A stretch of DNA of 63,799 nt, taken from contig MNCI01020108.1 in the NCBI GenBank assembly GCA_015680685.1, forward strand, positions 282,244 to 346,042, in the 5' to 3' direction. The position numbers and the translations under genes are program-made. Positions 47,331-58,865 of the stretch are shown here, one piece after another; position 1 is the stretch's first letter, and every line of letters starts with the position of its first letter. The notes beneath the pieces were generated by a model. That model was not told where the DNA came from. It ran no database searches and worked only from the letters and a program-made list of their open reading frames with translations. This stretch comes from Gnetum montanum (lineage: Eukaryota; Streptophyta; Gnetopsida; Gnetales; Gnetaceae).

Positions 47331-48761
47331 CCGATCCACTCTATAATATTTAATATAACACTACACCATATAATTATATACTATGTTAAGGATTAGGAGT
47401 TTAGAAATAAAATTTATGAAATAAAAAGTATTATATATTTGAAGGTAACTTGGGCAATTATATTAAATTTCGTTTAATAACTATTACTCATTGAAGAAAT
47501 TATAAAGTTATTATTATTATTATACAATAGTTTATATTGATATATTATAAATTACTATTAGTAAAAATTAAGCTGATCTACTATATAATATTCATTTTTT
47601 TGAATTTAGCATGCATTGTTTACTAGAAATAAATTTACGTTACACCAAGCAAGCAGGCACCTTCTCTTTCGATCACATGATGCCTTACAAAGATAATCAC
47701 CCCATGCTCTCCTCAATCCTCATCAATGCAACACCTTTTCAATATATATCACTTTTTTTATGTAATAATAATAATTATAACATTTTCTTGGTTTATTTTT
47801 GTTCTCCGCTCAATTCCTGTTTATTTTTACAAGTAGGTTGACATCAAGCCGTAGCTTATTGTTTTTATTATTCTAGAACTAGATGGCATCATATAGTTAT
47901 TCTATTCCATCTAGTTATTCTATTTACTAATCCAACATGGATGCCCATCTAGCTCATACACTACGAGCATTACAAGCAATAATATTTTTCTAATATAACT
48001 CTTGATTTTGATGTCTAATTAACTCGAGTTCATTAACATCAAGATTTGTCCATTCTACTACACTTTCTATAATTGCATACCATTTTGTGGATCTTTTAAT
48101 TTCATTTGTAACTTGCATTTAACTTCTATATTATTTCTTGGTGGTTCTAGATGTGTTTTAATATTTTTCAGAGACTATGCTCTATGACTTTATTTATCTC
48201 TTCTTAACTGATCAATAATAAGGTAAGACTATGATGGGTAATATTGAGTTATATAATTCTAATTTGACTATGTGTCTTAAGGGTGAATATTGTTAAAAAA
48301 ATTTTAAGTTCCAACACCCCCTCCCTCTTCTTCTATTAACTAATTACCATCTTTCATTTTAAAATCAAGTGCATCTAATGTTTGCTAGTATTCATCATAT
48401 TTGCATTTTTTTTCTTCATGTTTCCCTTCTAACAATTTCCCCTCATTAAAGATAACATTATAAGATATAGCCAATTTCTGTAATTGGACACCAAGATAGC
48501 CAAAGTATGGTTATGAATAGTTCAAAGATAAAAAGATGAAACATGGCAAATGGTCAAAATGGAAATATTTCCATTTTCGATAATGCATGGAGGACATCTG
48601 TAACCTACCAGTTCTCCATGTCATATTAGCTTTGAAAACATAAATATAAATTGTCCAACACCAACAGCTTAGGTAATTCAATTAAAAGAAAAAATCTAAA
48701 ATCATAAATTAAAAAACCCAACACACACACCCATCAACAAAATTTCATTCAGAAACCCTAA

Positions 48762-48938
48762 CCAATTCAATTAAAGTTTCTGAAAGTAACAAAATGATTA
48801 ATTTCTAATGTGTTTTTAGAGGGAGGATGGGGTTTTATCCGAATAATGCATGGAGGAACCAGTTGACATGTGCCCGAACCAATTACTAGCGGTGGGTGAG
48901 AGTCTATGGGAGTCAACTACCGTATTGTGCAATGTTCC
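48762..48938 (-). repeat. right terminal inverted repeat of the Mutator-like element
   Basis: Reverse complement starts ggaacattgcacaa and follows the left repeat with a few indels and transitions. Confidence 0.86.
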
Positions 48939-50039
48939 CCAAAAATGTTCAAGGAATCAACATTTTCCACCTCCTCTCTCTTGATTTATGAAATCACTAG
49001 CTCTTTCAAAACAATAATATGGACTAATATCCCTAGTTATTATTAAGGATGATCTAATTTTGGCTTTTTCTTAGACAATGATTCACACAGGTGAATGTTT
49101 AAGAAGATGCAACTAAAAGATAAAACTTTTAGCTTAAGTTAGGGTTACCATTTGGAAGGAACAACATAGATTCAAATGCAAAATTATTCGGTCAACTCTA
49201 AACCTACCGATATTCACATTTATTTGTTGAAAATTCATCAAACTATTGTTGAGTAATGTAATTATAGGGCAAATATTCACCAAATTTCAAAACACTGGGA
49301 AAAAGCATACTATATTTAATTATAACAAGTTGTTACGTGTGGGTGCAACAAGTATGACTATTTCATTTGGGCTAGGTTTGGTACAAGAATATTGCTATTT
49401 TAATGGAAATAAATTTTAATAAAAAAGCTTTAAAACACACACTCTCAAAAAAATTCAAAATCATGCTTTTTAAATTGTCAAGCTTGCACTTAATTGAGTT
49501 TCTATTTCTTTGTTATGGGAGTGTGGGATGTGTCTTCCTGATCACCACATGTGTCATTTTGTCTAATTTCCTTTTTTAAAACTATGTGGACCTTTGGTGG
49601 GCCTTTAATGGAAACTTTTTGAGAATAATTGATGTCAAAGGTGCTTCTTTTAGCTCACCATGGGATCATTTGACATGATCACTTACCTTTCCACATGTAT
49701 AATTTTTGGTAAACATTGAATTGAGATATCTACTCTCATAGGTTTATTCCTGACTTGGAAAGATGCCATTCTTGGTAACCTCATGAATCTTCTAAAAGAG
49801 TTATTACTCATTTGGTAAACATACATCTTAAATGCCGATCGGAAAAAGAGATCACATTTATCATAAACATATGCACATTAACACTATTATTTAAAACACT
49901 AAAATTATTTATTTTCAATTCATATTTAAACTCAAGCTAGAGAAGCATTAATAAATTCTTATAGCCTTGATCTATTTGTTTATACATTTTTCTTTATCCC
50001 ACTTTACAAGTGACACACTTTAACTAAGTGAGCAATACC

Positions 50040-51260
50040 TCATTGAATTAACTTTATAATTATTTAAGTAAACACCTAATCATCATTATCATCTTAACCT
50101 TATCCCAACAACATGAGGTCCACTACATGAAGTTAATTTCACTACTCACCTTTATAAAGAGCTTGATACTTATCTATCTAAAATTTCTTTATATTAATTT
50201 TAATCATGTTCTCTCATCTCTTTTTGGATCTTCCTTTTAGTTGCTTCCCTATCTTTTTTTATCTTCCTTTCAAAAGCTTTCCTAAAGTTATAATGTGGCA
50301 ACAATTTTTGATAGGTTCATTATCTAATCTTCTTTGGACATGGCTAAATCATCTAGAGTGTCATTCTTATAGTTTATCTATGTTAAAAATAGTTTAAATG
50401 TGTCGTCTCCTATCCTACTCCATAGTCTCTATGTTGAGTTGAGTTCTAGGTGTAGTAGTATTATTTTATGTCTTCTTTTCATGTTGTTGGATCATGCTAG
50501 AAGTTAAAAGGTTCATTTTTTGTTGTTAGAGACCAAAGAAAGAAGGTTAGGTTCAGAGCCTTGATATCTCACTCTTGGATGCTATGGAAAACATTAAATA
50601 TACATTCTATTCAACATATACATAAAAATAATATAGGAAAAATGTAAAAGAAAAATAGAAAAGGAACTTTATTGATAAAATAATTGGAATAGACTAAGTA
50701 TATTTCTATCATGCTCTAAGGATTCTTAGGGTTTTTTTTCTTTAACATCTATTCCTTTTAGGTGATTCAACACTAGCATCATAGTTAAACTTAGCATAAC
50801 ACCTCCTAACCTAGGCTTAGGCTGAAAAAGTATTACTTAGAAAATTAAATTCACAACATAATAAAATTGCTAAGGTTCTAATATTAGGCAATACAAAAGA
50901 GGCATGAATAACAGATTTATGTGATTAAAATGAGAATGCTTAGAGGGATTTTGAATGTTACAAGAAGATATAAACTACATAATATAGACATTAGAGAAAT
51001 ATTTGGAGCAACTTCTATTTTAGATATGTTAAATAAATGCATCTTATATGGTTTATGCATGTGCAACAAAGATCAGATAATGAGCCTAGAAAAAAAGATT
51101 GCTCATCACCATTCCAAAAGAAAGATCACAAAAGATATGGGAGAAAATGATCAAAAATGATATGAAAAAATTACAAGAAGCATTCATAAAATAGGTGTAA
51201 AAGGAAAATAAAATAAAACATTTTATAAAAGAATATCCAGTAGCTCTTTTCATATAGATA
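50040..51260. repeat. LINE debris, copy B
   Basis: Counterpart of 8340-9560. Plus-strand 50921-51160 is open for 79 codons: KMRMLRGILNVTRRYK then IDIREIFGATSILDML, the C-terminal tail of an RTE-like LINE reverse transcriptase. The opposite-strand piece (50090-50400) is also kept. Confidence 0.6.
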
Positions 51261-51540
51261 CCCATCATGTCCAATAAGTAATGACCAATTGTATCATCCT
51301 AATAACTACGTAGACATATGTCAATAACAAAAAATTTAAATTATAACAAAAAAAATATAGCATAACATTAACAAGTTATAGGACTTATAATCATATAAAA
51401 AAACAGCCAAAACCATATTCAAAACATTTCACCAAATTCCAGGTCACAAGCTCAAACCTTAGTAAACTCATTAAATAACTAATAGGAAAGTCAAGGGCTA
51501 CATGAAAGATAAACAAGTGCAAGTGCATCTATGCCAATCG

Positions 51541-52171
51541 AAAGGCACTAAAACATATAAATAATCTAAGCTAAACATTACAACATTGAAATACATAAAA
51601 TCCCAAAATGCTAGTCATCAAGTTCACCTCTAATAGTAGGTGTATTACTTGAAATGTAAAAACAAAAGAAAAAGTAAGTCTACATAACTAAGTAGGGAAA
51701 ATAAATTACAAATACTCCCTACAGGATTTTGAAATCAAGTATTAAGGAACTAGATAACTATGCACATAGGTTGCTTCATCTTATCAAACATTATCATAAA
51801 TCATGTAATCAGCAAATAATAAAATAAATAATTGAATAGTCATATATCCAAAATGAGATTTCACCACCACTTAGCTCAAATTTTTAAAAGCTAACACCCA
51901 CTCTTAGTTTCAAATATGATAAGTTGGAATGAGTAGTAATTGTCCACAATAATATTTTAACCAAGCCAAACTAAACAAATGCAAATGTATGTAGGACTTA
52001 TATTTTTTATCTTTAATACCAAGGTCAATAATTTTTTCTACCTTGGCTTCAATTATCTACACCAAGGACAATTACCCCTTTTTAGAGAGATTAAGGATTA
52101 TACCCAAAAAGGCTTCAACTACTATAGATAGTAAAGGACTTTTTGAATTCATAAGTTTCTTTAAAACTAAC
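51541..52171. other. AT-rich intergenic DNA, nothing recognised
   Basis: Sequence beyond the right limit of similarity to copy A. No reading frame, repeat or RNA signature that I could support. Confidence 0.5.
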
Positions 52172-52747
52172 TAATTAGTAGCAAGATACCCCCTATGCCC
52201 AACCATATGAATCACAAGCATTCATGCACAATCTAGTCAAATTCCGTGGATGGGACTAGTTGTTGCATCTGGATCATTATGCCTTAATCGTAGTTTGTTG
52301 TCTTTCAACTTAGACCACTGAGAGCTTTGTCACATATGGTTTAGTCCAAAGTGAGGCATATGATTCTTGATGTTTTTATAGCCTTACACTACTCCTAATG
52401 ATAATAAGAAATCAATTATTTAAACTCATTAACAAAGGAAAGTAAAGTCTAAACTAGCCTACGGGCGATGAGTGTCCATTCCTAGCTTGTCGTACACATC
52501 CTNGTAGCATAGCACTTGATAATCCTAGTAGTGGATATGTGGGTTTAGGANCTATGCTATAGGGTGAACCAAGCAATAACACTACTAGGATTACCAAGAA
52601 AATATGTGTTTACACTCAAAACTAGTCACGCTTATTCCGCCAATTCATTAATATGCATGGAAACGTAAATATTAACTAAGTACATCAAAAGTAAACTACA
52701 TGGAAAGTAAATATACTCTAAGTCAGAGTGCTGCAATGAATAAGAAT
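52172..52747 (-). repeat. truncated Gypsy LTR (LTR-G)
   Basis: Degraded family LTR (taattagtagcaagatacccc for TGATGAGTAGCGAGGTACCCC; then ccatatgaatcacaa, tacacatcct, accaagcaataacac). It stops at the R region, at gtgctgcaatgaataagaat, where LTR-E starts, so G5 appears inserted in it. Two n bases (52503 and 52551) fall here. Confidence 0.72.
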
Positions 52748-53679
52748 TAATGAGCAATGAGGTACCCCTACACCCAACCATACGAATCACAAAGCATTCA
52801 CGCATGACTTGATCGAATTCCATGGACTTTGTTGTTTCCAATGTACTAGTACTTTAAGAAGTGAATCTAGCCTTAAGGTCAATCATTGTCCTCCCAATTA
52901 CACTTATGATGTATGTTGGTATGGTGAAGTGTAATTGAGGCATCTAATTTTTATCATTTTGTATTTTATATTTTGGGTGCTTGAAATGTAGGTAAAAATA
53001 ATTTGATTAACTAATCTTAATTAATTAATTAACTACCATTTAACTAATCCTAACATAAGTATTCATTCCCACTTTCCATATACGTCCTAAACCCAGGTAT
53101 CCACTATTGGGCGACCAAGCGCTATGCTACTAGGCATACCAAGCAATAACACTACTAGGATTACCAAGCGAATATCTGTTATGCTCGAAGCAATTGTACT
53201 TATGTGTGTAATCTACCTTACTTAATTGTCTCATGAACGTAATAATTGAAAAATATTTAATAACTAATTGAAAACATTTAATAAATAACTGGAAATAGTA
53301 AATGCATAAATAAAATGGATAATCTATCCAAAGTGTTGCAAGGTTTATTAAAAAGCCCATCTTTATTGCTACACACATGGTCATGCTCAAGTACAATAAT
53401 GCTCAAATAAAGATCCGTACACTCAATGACTCTTGCTGCAGAAACTTGGGGGAAAAAATTCTAACTTTTGAATGGAAAAAATGCAAGAAATTCACTACTA
53501 CTAAAATCTAGATTGCCATAAATATGGATGGTAGGCATGTATTTATAAGCTATGAACAAACACTGCATTGATGAGGCCTCATCGACGTAAGGCAAGATGC
53601 ATCAACAGGGCTTTGTCGACGTAAGGCAAGATGCATCGACGAGGCCTCATCGACGCAACCAACCAATAATGAATCATCA
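52748..53679 (-). repeat. G5 3' LTR (LTR-E), 932 bp
   Basis: Starts taatgagcaatgagg (TGATGAG with one change) and ends aatcatca, followed by the polypurine tract complement. Minus-strand TATA ttataaatacatg near 53538-53550. U3 has GAGGCCTC and GTCGACG tandem repeats. Confidence 0.85.
53566..53665. repeat. U3 tandem repeats with GAGGCCTC palindromes
   Basis: gatgaggcctcatcgacgta, then agggctttgtcgacgtaagg, then cgacgaggcctcatcgacgc. The shared part gacgtaaggcaagatgcatc occurs twice, giving a unit of about 35 bp. Confidence 0.75.
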
Positions 53680-53959
53680 TACCACCATGACTAAATGAAA
53701 ATTTGTCCTTGAGTTTTTTACAAAATTGGAAAGGTATGGGATTATTGACTAACTTTTCTTAAACAAAACAAACTCTCTTTAACTTGACAAAAAATGGAGT
53801 GACTGGGTGTACGAATCAACACATTACAAAAAATCGTGATGTTCAGGACACAAAACTAAACACCATGACATAACTCTTCAAAAATTGGATAACACATTCA
53901 TTGATGATGTGAAGCTTCTTAGAGAAGATCAAACGATCCCAGGTAGTGGTGGTTCCTAA

Positions 53960-56900
53960 GGCTCTAAGGAACCTTCACTAACTTCACACACTGATGGTGG
54001 TTAAGGTAGCTGTGGTTGTCCTACTGCTACTACAAATTTAGGTGGAAGACAAAAAGCATCCAACAATGCTCTCATTTTCTCCTCCTTACTCCTAGGATCA
54101 TCCATCATCCACGCAGCTTCCCTAATGTGGGTTGGAATGGGCACATCCCAAAGAAATGGGATTACTAAAAACAACTCCTTAGCATTAACAAACCAAGTAG
54201 CAAAGTGTTTATGTGCAATGTCGAATGCTCTCACTATGTTCTTTAGCCCCTGGTAGGCATTCATCCATCTAGCTATATCCTCAATAATAGATTGTTGATC
54301 TATGAATCATCCTTTGAGAACTTCAATTTCAATGTTAGTAGTCTCAATCTTTTGCTTAGTATGCTTGTGATGTTTGAACTTGACCTCATATAACAAATAC
54401 GAGCTAGCCACCTATTTCTCCAATTCCTACCATGGCTATCCAACTATTAACATTACTAGCTTTGTGTAACAGAAATTGGCCAACTCCATATACTCTATCA
54501 TTTATTCGATCTACAACTCCTTCAAGAAGATCTCCACTTTGTTGTAGGTGTCAACCCCATCAAATATGAACTGCCACATCTTTCTTCCTTACTAGAGTTT
54601 TTGTAGGGCTTCATTCACTTTTGCCATCTAGATTTGTTTTTCATTAATATACTTTTACAAGCCAACTTGGTCCCTACAGTGATTTTTCACTTTCTCAAAC
54701 TTGAGAGCTCATTCTTCCAGGCAACGATTTTGATGGCAGACTTTTGTCACAAGGTGTGTACCTACTTCATTAATAGATTACAATTCTCTACGACCAATTT
54801 CCTTAGTTCAATGTTGACTCTAGCAAGCTACTCATTATTGATGAATAAATTCTTACATTTGATCTCTCTGAGCATCAACATTTCGCAGGTGATGATTTTG
54901 CATAATCAATGCTACATTTTCTTGGTGCATCTAATTCAAGTCCTTTTTGATTGAGTGCATTTCAACTTCTACCATGGATTGTTTGAATATGGTCATTATT
55001 GCTTCCTCCTCAACATTTTGAACTCGTTCTTGAAGCTATTTGATAGCTTCATCTCTTATCCTTGTCAATCTAAGGATTACTTGTTCTACAAGTTAAGCAT
55101 GAAATTTAGCAACCTCTATAGCCAAGCATTGATTTTGCTCTTGGCCATTTCTAGTTGCCCCTCCAAAATGATGCATCTACCCCTTGCATTCAGCTGCTTC
55201 AACTGGGTTATAGTGATGTTCTTCAAAATATCAAAGATGTTTGGAGTGGATTTCCTAGTTCCTACCAGTCGTTCCAACAACTTTTCATGTTGAGCTACAT
55301 CTAACTTCCTATTGACTATTCCTGTAGAAGTCTACATGTCTTCAAGTGTAGATACGTCGGGTACAAATGCCGTAGGTTCATTCAGTGCTTCAGCTACATG
55401 GTCAACTACCACTTCTGCTACTATCTCCTACCCTTGGTGCTACATCATCAAGAAAATTGCCTCTTCACCTTCCTCCAACCTCACCAAAAAAGTGGTGGCA
55501 TTCTCAAAGATTTCTGGGAATCGATGATGTCTTGCTAATGACATCATCACCTCTCAAGAATTGGGATCTAGCCTTGAAGGTAGCTACATTCTTTGGGTAG
55601 AAAAAATCAAACCACCCTTCTCCATCTAGCTAATTTTTTAGGCCACCTTATTAAGGTGACTCATCGCTAGCCAATACACAGATGGATCCATCCCACTCAT
55701 TCTTGCTTGTTACTCTTGTTTGCTCAAGAGCTATTCTCAAATTTTTTGCAAATGTTCAAGGGTTACATGGGCCTCCAGTGTGGTTTCCTAAGTGGATGGT
55801 GGTGGTGGCAGCTCCTCTTCTTGAGTGGTTGTTGGCATCTTATCTTTCATGATTTCTACTCATGAGGCCAAGGGAGCATGCTTAAGAGTATCATTAGAAT
55901 AGCGAATGATGCCTGCCCTTTTGTAAAGTTTTCTAATAAGGCACAAAAAGGGCATGGTCTTCCTTCCATGTTCACTCTCCTTGAAATGCTTCTTGATCTC
56001 CAAATAAATCAACTATGCAAGATTAATGGGAAATTTCTTGCTTAGAGTTATACGTGCTTGAGCAGAGAAAGTAGTCACCTTGCTTGGCCTCACTGTTGGA
56101 TTAAGGTGATAGGCCACAATCTTGAAATGAATTTGCTCCATCATTGTGAGTACACCAAACTCCTTATAGTCCACTCCCTTTTTTCCTCAAGATCACCTTT
56201 TGTTGATATCTCTACCAACTATGTTCCAATGTCAGGCAACCCTAGTGTCTGTGCAATGGCCTCCATTGAGTAGGACACTTGAATATCCTTGATTTTTACA
56301 ATGGACTTTGGCCTTCAACGATTCTAGGAGAGATAGGTCTCTCCCATGTACCACTCCCCACTAGACATGATGACTAGCCACATGGGAAAGGCTTGTAATT
56401 GTGTCTTGACATCCTCTAGAGCTTTCTCCAAAAATGGTCCAAAGTTTATCTCTTGAAAAACTGATCTTTGAATCTCTTGAGACTTGAAGATGTCTAGGCA
56501 GGCTTGAGTTAGAGTGACCTTAAGCCTTAGCATAGGTCCAAGTGCTTCTCCTCGTTGGGATTATTTTGTAGGCACTTCTTCTTCTAAATCCTATCAAACA
56601 GATTCCACTTTGGACTCCTCATGAAGAGGTCCCATTGCATGGGTTACCTCTTATTGTTCTTGGCCTTGTTTCTACTAGCCTCTTCCAAGTCTAGGTTGCT
56701 TCTCCCGTCATTATGAGGGTTCTCCTTCTTGTAGACATTTTTGTTTGGGTGCCATATGTAATCACAATAGAACCATGGATTAGCAATCATTGTGTAACCT
56801 TAAAACAATTAGAATACCTTAACTCTTGAGAGTAGTTACACTTGGCTAAGTTGTAATTATGGCTAATTTAATTAACTCAATTGTTATTTCTATTTATGTC

Positions 56901-57000
56901 TTATCATTGATAAATCATCTCAAAGATTGGTGGAAGGGTTAATTTGGAAAAATTTGATGTTTATATATGATTAAGGTTACTAACCCTTAGGAGAGTTAGA
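53960..57000 (-). pseudogene. third ORF of G5
   Basis: Counterpart of the G2 ORF at 15230-17960. Open pieces include LRLKVTLTQACLDIFKSQEI with FGPFLEKALEDVKTQL, MWLVIMSSGEWYMGETYL (56530-56330), a segment matching LPFPCLIKKLC of G2 (about 55970-55900), and a C-terminal part MNAYQGLKNIVRAFDIAHKH with PRSKEEKMRALLDAFCLPP (54264-54001). Frameshifts separate the pieces. The end IVRAFDIAHKHFATWF has a degraded G2 match near 15590-15480, so this region is real element sequence. No envelope features are seen. Confidence 0.62.
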
Positions 57001-57204
57001 AAAAATTTTCAAAAATTACATTAGAAACCTTAAGGTTTGTGGCCCCCATGATAAAGATCTTACTTCTGATAAGTGCAAGATTGAAAAATAGAGTGCTTTG
57101 GACAAATAGTTTGAAAGTTATGGACTTTGAAAGGTTTTGGGCTTTGAAAAATTGCAAAAATTCCTTGTGTGTTATGAGCAAGTTGTAAAAAAATTCCAAA
57201 GTAT

Positions 57205-57305
57205 CCAGTGGTATACATAGTATTTTTACACTACATCAATGAGGCCTCATCAACGTGGTCAGTTGCATCAATGAGGCCTTGTCGATGTAGTTGTTGATCA
57301 TCATT
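57205..57305 (-). promoter_or_regulatory. possible internal U3-like promoter of G5 third ORF
   Basis: Two gaggcc units with cgacg/caacg spacers (57238-57290) and, on the minus strand, CTATGTATAC (57211-57220) just downstream. The segment agtgtaaaaatactatg matches the TATA surroundings in G2 (gcagaaaaatactatatata). Confidence 0.42.
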
Positions 57306-57559
57306 GACTTCCATTGACTTTGGTCAAAATTTCAAAATACAAGAAATTTTTTGATGAAATTAGAGTCAAATGAAAGCTTAGAAGACCAAGAATAGTATGA
57401 AATCATAAGAGAGCATTGAAGTTCATAAAATTGAAAAAATTAGAGAAAAATAAATTTAATGGATGAATGTAATGAAAGATTAAGGAGTACTGAGTAGTTT
57501 ACACAATGGAAAATACAAAATATAGGATTGTAGTGATGTCAAAGGTAAGGAGCCTTAAC

Positions 57560-58860
57560 TAATTAAGCCAAAATCTATGCAAGTGGGGTCCTCTGCATAG
57601 TAGGCTCATGCCCTTTTTGCCCTTGCATAACCTCAACTAAGGAGTCCATGGGCCCCATGGTCAATTTAATGATCAAGACAAGTTAAGGACCAACACAAAA
57701 GAGTCCACTCAAGAATCCCAATACATCAGACTAAGACATAGAGCATAACATAGAACCTGGTAGTGAGGTGAGTTATGGTAGCATGGATGGATGATAAAGA
57801 ATGTGGAATGGATTTCCAAGAAGTCCCTTGTGAAATTGTGGTTAAAATGACCTGAGAAGTTGCATCCTCAATCCAGACCAAAGCCATTCACTTTCAGTGA
57901 CTTCGCATCGCCACTCTAAGACCAATCCATCCACTTAAGATACAAGAGTGTCCTCGCAAGACAACCATCATTCCACAAAGAAGAGAAAGAAGTAAGAAGT
58001 GAGAGAAAGAGGACCTTAGTTATAGGGGACCTTCAAGCATAGGTGTATGTCTTTTGAGTTCCATAACCAATGCTTGTAGCCCTTTTATTTGTCCAAGGGG
58101 TTTACTTTGAATTTTTTTTTCTTTTTTTCTCTTTTTTGAAATGAGAACCACACCATGCAAGGACTTATTCGTGTCGAAGGGGTGTGCTTTGAATTCCCAT
58201 CGTTTTCTTTTTTCTTTTTTTCTTTTTTTTTGAATGATGAAAACCACACCATGCAACAATGTTATTTGTCTTTCTATCATTGGATGGTATGGAATGATAA
58301 GAAGTTTGTGAAAAAACACTTAAGCACTCATGCAAGAAAAAGAGTACAAAGAGTAGTGAGTCCCCTTGAAGTCACACCCTTTATAAACCTTTGGATCCTT
58401 CCTACTTCTAGAACTACCAAGGCCACTGATTAATTAAAAGTTTCTTTAATAAAAAAGAGACCTCAAATTTCCAAAATAAGGAAAACCATAGAACTCATTG
58501 GATGGGTGGATGACATGGACTCACTACCTATTCAATGAAAAATAAACCATGCCAAAGTCATCAAACATCAGAATTCAAAAATAGAAACCAGACATTGATA
58601 ATCACACATTAAGCACAAACCATCATTAGTAAATAGCAACAACAGCATTATGTCCTGTGACAATCAAGAAAATTTATTAGTAAAAATGAGAAAATATCAC
58701 ACTTAATCAAAAGAAACAAAATAAAGTAAAATATATAAGAAAGTGTAAAATAATCAAAAATTTTAAAGGTACTAAAGATGGTGTAAAATTAGAAAAATGA
58801 AATATTTGTAAAATCAAAAATGTGAAAAACAAAAAGGTGGAAAAACTAAGAGGCCATGGT
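57560..58860 (-). other. conserved noncoding spacer of G5
   Basis: Same spacer as in G2, G1 and G6. It includes a local duplication: aaggggtgtgctttgaattc plus pyrimidine run plus accacaccatgcaa occurs twice (58095-58170 and 58178-58256). Confidence 0.62.
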
Positions 58861-58865
58861 AATGG

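Larger units (their letters stand above)
47153..48938. mobile_element. Mutator-like DNA element (non-autonomous), 1.79 kb
   Basis: Terminal inverted repeats of about 175 bp (47153-47330 and about 48762-48938) match through attcggataaaa, cccatcctccctctaaaaa and ttttgttactt.agaaactttaatt. The flanks carry a perfect 9-bp duplication ccaaaaatg (47144-47152 and 48939-48947). MES-A has an uninterrupted cgcaagaatgttc at the same place (7157-7145 region). Long inverted repeats plus 9-bp duplication define the Mutator superfamily. The AT-rich interior has no transposase frame, so it depends on a partner. It lies about 57 bp upstream of the MES-B ATG, in the former 5' UTR or core promoter. Confidence 0.88.
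36411..51540. repeat. duplicated block, copy B (MES-B plus upstream flank)
   Basis: Similar in order and direction to 5518-9830, interrupted by the Copia pair (37339-46465) and the Mutator-like element (47153-48938). On the right, similarity covers the LINE debris to aagtgcatcta at 51533. The copy is AT-shifted relative to A, with many C-to-T and G-to-A changes, as expected for methylated nonfunctional DNA. Confidence 0.85.

Noticed and set aside
47340-48760. Transposase gene inside the Mutator-like element
   Set aside because: The longest frame (47611-47841, 76 codons) has no MULE transposase or zinc-finger motif; the interior is AT-rich filler.
54634-55600. Plus-strand frames of 106, 112 and 71 codons
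   Set aside because: Antisense shadows of the G5 third ORF; no promoter, domain or conservation in this direction.
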